Below, in pieces: positions 12,707 to 15,508 of a stretch of 15,508 bases of DNA (within the stretch, counting starts at the first letter, position 1; every line of letters begins with the position of its first letter). The stretch comes from Eikenella sp963515595 (GTDB lineage: Bacteria; Pseudomonadota; Gammaproteobacteria; Burkholderiales; Neisseriaceae). The position numbers were made by a program, and so were the translations under genes. The notes under the pieces were generated by a model that made no database searches, was not told the DNA's origin, and worked only from the letters and a program-made list of their open reading frames with translations. The DNA is taken from contig CAUPYH010000041.1 of NCBI GenBank assembly GCA_963515595.1, forward strand, positions 1 to 15,508, in the 5' to 3' direction.

Positions 12707-13498
12707 TTAAGGAGTGATTTTCCGTGTGCCGAAAGCGCCGGTGTACTCGCCTTGTTTGTAGTAGGTGCCGCCCATTTCGTCGGCATGGCCGCCATAGAAG
12801 TGGCCGCTGAACTTCGCGCCGGAGTTGGCCGTGCCGCTAAAGCTGTTGCCGGAAATGATACCGTTGTCCAATACAACTTCTGCGTTGTTGGCAGGGGAAA
12901 GCCTGCCGCTGATGGTGCGGTTGCCGAAATTAACATTGAAGGTAGCCGCGCCGGTTTCAATCTGGGCATTGGTTTGGTTGGACACTGGGGCGTGAACGGC
13001 ATAACCGGAATAGTTAAATGTACCGCTGGTAGGCATGTCATTGGCTGAGGTTACGATGCCTTGTGAAAACATATAGCCCTGGGCATTGGTTCCTTCGCGG
13101 ACATAGCCATAGCTGGATTGCGTCATCACTTGCCCTACGCGCGCAGTGTTGCGTGCTTGCATATCGATCAGGTCGCCGACAACCATGTTGGGAGGGATAA
13201 TGTTCAATTCTTGTCCATCTACCTTCAGCACGCCAAAGTTTTGCTGGGTGAAGGACAGAGCCTGCTCGCTGATGCGCTGATAGCCGTTAGATGACAGAGT
13301 GATGGCCTTGCCGGTACGCTGATTAGCGGGAGGCGGGGGAGGATTGCCGCCGCCTGGGTTGGGGTCGTTGGGATTGATCGGACTGTTGGGGTTGGGGCCG
13401 TTGCGACCGTTGTCGATCGGGCTGCCGCCGCCACCGCTGCCGCAAGCAGCCAAGCCAAGGGCGGTGATGGCGATGGCCAGTAGGGTTTGTGCTTTCAT
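12707..13498 (-). CDS. Surface-type lipoprotein with TbpB/fHbp-like C-terminal barrel (paralog A)
   Basis: A 263-aa lipoprotein. Residues 1-18 are a lipoprotein signal peptide with lipobox LAAC and lipidated Cys19, followed by a GSGGGGS run and a Pro/Asn/Gly-rich linker to about residue 60. The rest is beta-rich. The C-terminal part, NFGNRTISGRL (190-200), KFSGHFYGGHADEMGGTYY (229-247) and GAFGTRK at the end, matches the pattern of small barrel domains in TbpB, HpuA and factor H-binding protein. In Neisseria such lipoproteins reach the surface through Slam; no Slam gene is in the window. The frame is open to 13612, but ATG 13498 is chosen: it gives the signal peptide and has AAGGAA upstream. 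A promoter lies at 13603-13631. It is a paralog of the lipoprotein at 14748. The ligand is unknown. Confidence 0.88.
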   Translation of the reverse strand: MKAQTLLAIAITALGLAACGSGGGGSPIDNGRNGPNPNSPINPNDPNPGGGNPPPPPANQRTGKAITLSSNGYQRISEQALSFTQQNFGVLKVDGQELNIIPPNMVVGDLIDMQARNTARVGQVMTQSSYGYVREGTNAQGYMFSQGIVTSANDMPTSGTFNYSGYAVHAPVSNQTNAQIETGAATFNVNFGNRTISGRLSPANNAEVVLDNGIISGNSFSGTANSGAKFSGHFYGGHADEMGGTYYKQGEYTGAFGTRKITP

Positions 13499-13602
13499 TC
13501 TTATTCCTTGTGTTGAGAAGGTTCTCGGCCTGCTGACCGGGTATTGCGTGTAGCAATGGTTGGTCGGCGTGGCTTGGAGAACGTTAGATAAAAAGAAGCG
13601 CG

Positions 13603-13631
13603 ATTCTAGCATAAATATGGGGTTGGCCCAA
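13603..13631 (-). promoter_or_regulatory. Promoter of lipoprotein A
   Basis: On the minus strand TTGGGC (13631-13626), a 17-bp spacer and TAGAAT (13608-13603) with an upstream TGC, an extended -10, followed by CGCGC. It directly abuts the truB stop codon. The leader would be about 100 nt. Confidence 0.6.
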
Positions 13632-13632
13632 T

Positions 13633-14535
13633 TCAGTCGGCTTGCGTGCTCATCAGGCGCAGGGCTTTCAGGTAGCCTTGTTGGCTGGTGACGAGGCCGA
13701 TGAATTCGCCGTTGGCGGCGTAGATGCGCAGGGGGGGGGGGTCGGGCAGTTCCGGCGGTGCGGCGGGGGTTTGGCCGAAGCGCAGGGCGCGGATGGTTTG
13801 CTCACTGGCGGTGTGCTGCGGCAGATGTTGCACCAATGCATCACAGGGCAGCAGTAAGGCGTCGCGCTGCTCTTCGGTGAGCGCGGCAAGGCTTTCGATG
13901 CTGTGGCTGCGTTCGATTTGGAAGCCGGCGGTGGCGGTACGGCGCAGGGCGGTGAGGTGGGCCAGGGTGTGGGCACTTTTGGCAATGTCTTCGGCGAGGG
14001 TGCGGATGTATGTGCCTTTGCTGCATTGCACGCTGATTTGGGCTTCGGGGAATTGGAAGCGGAGGATTTGGATGTTGTGGATATGGATGTTGCGGGGCTG
14101 GCGTTGGATATCGATGCCTTGGCGGGCGTATTGGTAGAGGGGTTTGCCTTGGTGCTTGAGGGCGGAATACATGGGGGGCAGCTGCTGCTGTGCGCCGAGG
14201 TGCTGCTGGCAGGCTACCTGAAAATCGGTTTGGCTGATTTCGGCATGGCTGGTGGCGATGATGCTGCCTTCGGCATCGCCAGTGTCGGTGGCTTGGCCGA
14301 GGCGGAGGGTGGCGATGTAGGCTTTGTCGGCATCGAGCAGGTATTGGGCGAATTTGGTGGCTTGGCCGAAGCAGACGGGGAGCAGGCCGGTGGCCAGCGG
14401 ATCGAGCACGCCGGTGTGGCCGGCTTTTTCGGCACGGTAGAGGCGGCGGGCTTGTTGGAGGGCGCTGTTGCTGGAGAGGCCGGTGGCTTTGTCGAGCAGG
14501 AGGACGCCGTCGAGGGGGCGTTTTTGAGGTTTCAT
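13633..14535 (-). CDS. truB: tRNA pseudouridine-55 synthase
   Basis: A 300-aa enzyme that converts U55 of the tRNA T-loop to pseudouridine. DGVLLLDKATGLSSN (9-23) and GHTGVLDPLATGLLPV (39-54), with catalytic Asp45, are diagnostic. KAYIATLRLGQATDTGDAEG (71-90) and KGTYIRTLAEDIA near residue 180 are also conserved. The C-terminal 60-70 residues are the PUA-like RNA-binding domain. Two DUS lie inside the gene (13667 and 14211) and are translated. A run of 11 C on the coding strand (13731-13741) encodes Pro266-268; a one-base slip there would replace the last 32 or so residues. The usual rbfA neighbour is absent, and two related lipoprotein genes flank truB. A TACAAT (14550-14545) very close to the ATG would give an almost leaderless mRNA, but that is uncertain. 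Confidence 0.95.
   Translation of the reverse strand: MKPQKRPLDGVLLLDKATGLSSNSALQQARRLYRAEKAGHTGVLDPLATGLLPVCFGQATKFAQYLLDADKAYIATLRLGQATDTGDAEGSIIATSHAEISQTDFQVACQQHLGAQQQLPPMYSALKHQGKPLYQYARQGIDIQRQPRNIHIHNIQILRFQFPEAQISVQCSKGTYIRTLAEDIAKSAHTLAHLTALRRTATAGFQIERSHSIESLAALTEEQRDALLLPCDALVQHLPQHTASEQTIRALRFGQTPAAPPELPDPPPLRIYAANGEFIGLVTSQQGYLKALRLMSTQAD
13667..13678 (-). repeat. Single eikDUS inside truB
   Basis: An exact eikDUS on the coding strand of truB, translated as Gly-Tyr-Leu-Lys near the C-terminus (in QQGYLKALRL). It has no inverted partner nearby. Confidence 0.85.
13731..13741 (-). repeat. Homopolymeric C11 tract inside truB
   Basis: Eleven consecutive C on the coding strand (G on the plus strand), coding for Pro266-Pro268 plus neighbouring codon ends, in the PUA-domain part of truB. 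Tracts of this length are slippage-prone in Neisseriaceae. Confidence 0.9.
14211..14222 (+). repeat. Single eikDUS inside truB
   Basis: An exact eikDUS on the strand opposite to truB, read in the gene as Phe-Gln-Val-Ala (in TDFQVACQQH). It is unpaired. Confidence 0.85.
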
Positions 14536-14588
14536 GGCGTGGGAATTGTAGGTTGATGATTTAGTGTTTAACTTTGTTGAAGTCGCGC

Positions 14589-14626
14589 TTTCAGGTAGTC
14601 TTTGGGGAGAATGGGGCTACCTGAAA
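14589..14626. repeat. Decayed inverted DUS pair upstream of truB
   Basis: TTCAGGTAGTCT (14590-14601) and GGGCTACCTGAA (14614-14625) each differ by one base from eikDUS and face each other over a short loop. It lies between lipoprotein B and truB. Confidence 0.6.
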
Positions 14627-14660
14627 ATAGTTTGGTATGCCTGTTTTGTGGTGGTATCCG

Positions 14661-14729
14661 CTATAAAGGCTACCTGAAAATATTAGCAGTGCAGAAGTTC
14701 TGCTGCGTTAAGTTTTCAGGTAGCCTTTT
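14661..14729. repeat. DUS-flanked mini-element, copy 2; terminator of lipoprotein B
   Basis: Exact eikDUS copies at 14667-14678 (+) and 14715-14726 (-) enclose a loop with an inner palindrome (GCAGAA-G-TTCTGC at 14691-14703). The flank CTATAAA and the loop strings TTAGC, GCAGAA, TTC and GCTGCG match the element at 8234-8302. It begins 19 bp past the lipoprotein B stop codon on the minus strand and would act as its terminator. Confidence 0.68.
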
Positions 14730-14747
14730 GTATGGTAGCAATGGAAA

Positions 14748-15500
14748 TCAGCGTTTGGCACCGAATGCGCCGTTGAAATGACCTTCTTTATAGTAGATGC
14801 CACCGACCTCTTCGGCATTGGGGCCGTAAAATGTTCCTTGGTAATATACTCTGCTGCCAGAGAGATGATTATTGAAATGGCTGCCATTAATGGAAGCAGC
14901 TTCTAAGTCGATTATTGGGCGGGTAGGAACATTTATGCTTCCATTAATGGAGTTGTTGCCGAAGTTTGCATTTAGTCGAATTGTTCCATCCATTATTTGG
15001 CCGGAAGCTTCTTCGGCATGAACGACTTTACCGTTGTAGGTTGCAGTGCCAGTATGCGGTATATTTGCAGCGGAGGTACCATGAGCCATCATATAGCCTT
15101 CATTGCTTTCACCACGAATGTACCCAAAGCGGGTGTGTGTGAAGGATTGTCCACCATCAACATAACGAGATATGCCGTTGCCGTCTCTCATGATGAGGAA
15201 GTTTCCAGAAGAAAGCCCGGCAGGGATGATTTCAAGAGTTTCATTTCGGCCTCTGTGATGATCCAGTATAGTTAAGAAATTAGCAGCGCCGCCGCTTGTG
15301 GAGAATCGAGAAGCACCCCGCGCTAGATAATTATAGTTGGAGCTATTGACTTTAATATGGTTTGTGGTGATGGGGATAACACGAGTGCCGGGAGGTAGAG
15401 GGGTGACGCCAAAGTTCGGGCCGCTACCCCCACCTCCGCTACCGCAGGCAGAAAGGGCAAAGGCAGTAAGCAATAGTGCGGATGAAGACGAAAATTTCAT
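14748..15500 (-). CDS. Surface-type lipoprotein with TbpB/fHbp-like C-terminal barrel (paralog B)
   Basis: A 250-aa lipoprotein. Residues 1-18 are a signal peptide with lipobox LSAC and lipidated Cys19, then GSGGGGS. No long Pro/Asn linker follows, unlike paralog A. The parts matching A are RFGYIRGESNEGYMMAHG (124-141) against YGYVREGTNAQGYMFSQG, NANFGNNSINGSI (177-189) and GTFYGPNAEEVGGIYYKEG (222-240), with GAFGAKR at the end. FYGPNAEEVGG is the very string seen in TbpB-type and factor H-binding-type barrels, supporting surface display through Slam (inferred; no Slam gene here). The gene is visibly AT-richer than its neighbours. The ATG at 15500 lies 8 bp from the window edge, so the promoter and Shine-Dalgarno are out of view. 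The ligand is unknown. Confidence 0.88.
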   Translation of the reverse strand: MKFSSSSALLLTAFALSACGSGGGGSGPNFGVTPLPPGTRVIPITTNHIKVNSSNYNYLARGASRFSTSGGAANFLTILDHHRGRNETLEIIPAGLSSGNFLIMRDGNGISRYVDGGQSFTHTRFGYIRGESNEGYMMAHGTSAANIPHTGTATYNGKVVHAEEASGQIMDGTIRLNANFGNNSINGSINVPTRPIIDLEAASINGSHFNNHLSGSRVYYQGTFYGPNAEEVGGIYYKEGHFNGAFGAKR

Positions 15501-15508
15501 AATACAAC

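Noticed and set aside
13499..13612. A 38-residue N-terminal extension of lipoprotein A
   Set aside because: The extension would bury the signal peptide and covers the predicted promoter leader. ATG 13498 has a Shine-Dalgarno and gives a proper lipoprotein signal.
13903..14556. A 217-codon Gly/Val-rich open frame opposite truB
   Set aside because: truB has all family motifs; this is a shadow frame.

Overview
The window looks like chromosomal DNA of a Neisseriaceae bacterium, most likely Eikenella. The main evidence is 25 exact copies, on either strand, of the 12-mer AGGCTACCTGAA. This is the Eikenella dialect of the neisserial DNA uptake sequence (eikDUS); chance would give essentially none in 15.5 kb. 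A PorB-type porin, short Correia elements (a repeat best known from Neisseria) and a fairly high GC content agree. The genus is an inference from the DUS dialect; no rRNA is present to confirm it.

Layout. 1-380: gene-free, with an intact 105-bp Correia element and the porin terminator. 381-1463 (-): major porin, with a good sigma70 promoter upstream. 1818-4196 (+): PhoH-like ATPase (YbeZ type), a LURP-one-related/tubby-fold protein and a YbaN/DUF454 membrane protein. 4271-6582 (-): a small nitroreductase and an NhaD-type Na+/H+ antiporter. 6839-7946 (+): xseB-ispA, overlapping by 8 bp. 7947-8340: gene-free, with three DUS hairpins. 8341-9843 (-): a DASS/SLC13 dicarboxylate transporter. 10073-11056 (-): an unrecognised 327-aa protein with a helical C-terminus. 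11057-11366: second Correia element carrying an outward promoter, a DUS hairpin and a second promoter. 11367-12588 (+): an unrecognised 83-aa protein and ygfZ, separated by a decayed third Correia element. 12707-15500 (-): two related surface-type lipoproteins flanking truB.

Most genes are housekeeping or transport functions in small units. Nearly every unit ends in an inverted pair of DUS that can serve as a rho-independent or bidirectional terminator, so uptake signals and transcription ends are combined here. Several forward and reverse promoters share a TANAAT -10 followed at once by a GC-rich discriminator.

The least ordinary features are: the two paralogous lipoproteins around truB, with C-terminal motifs of the TbpB/fHbp-like (Slam-exported) barrel class; an 11-base C tract inside truB that could slip; two DUS-flanked mini-elements with a shared loop; Correia elements, one forming a promoter across its insertion boundary; and twin 11-bp operator-like repeats around the dicarboxylate-transporter promoter. 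I did not find a CRISPR array, rRNA, convincing tRNA, intact IS element or an obvious multi-gene defence system.
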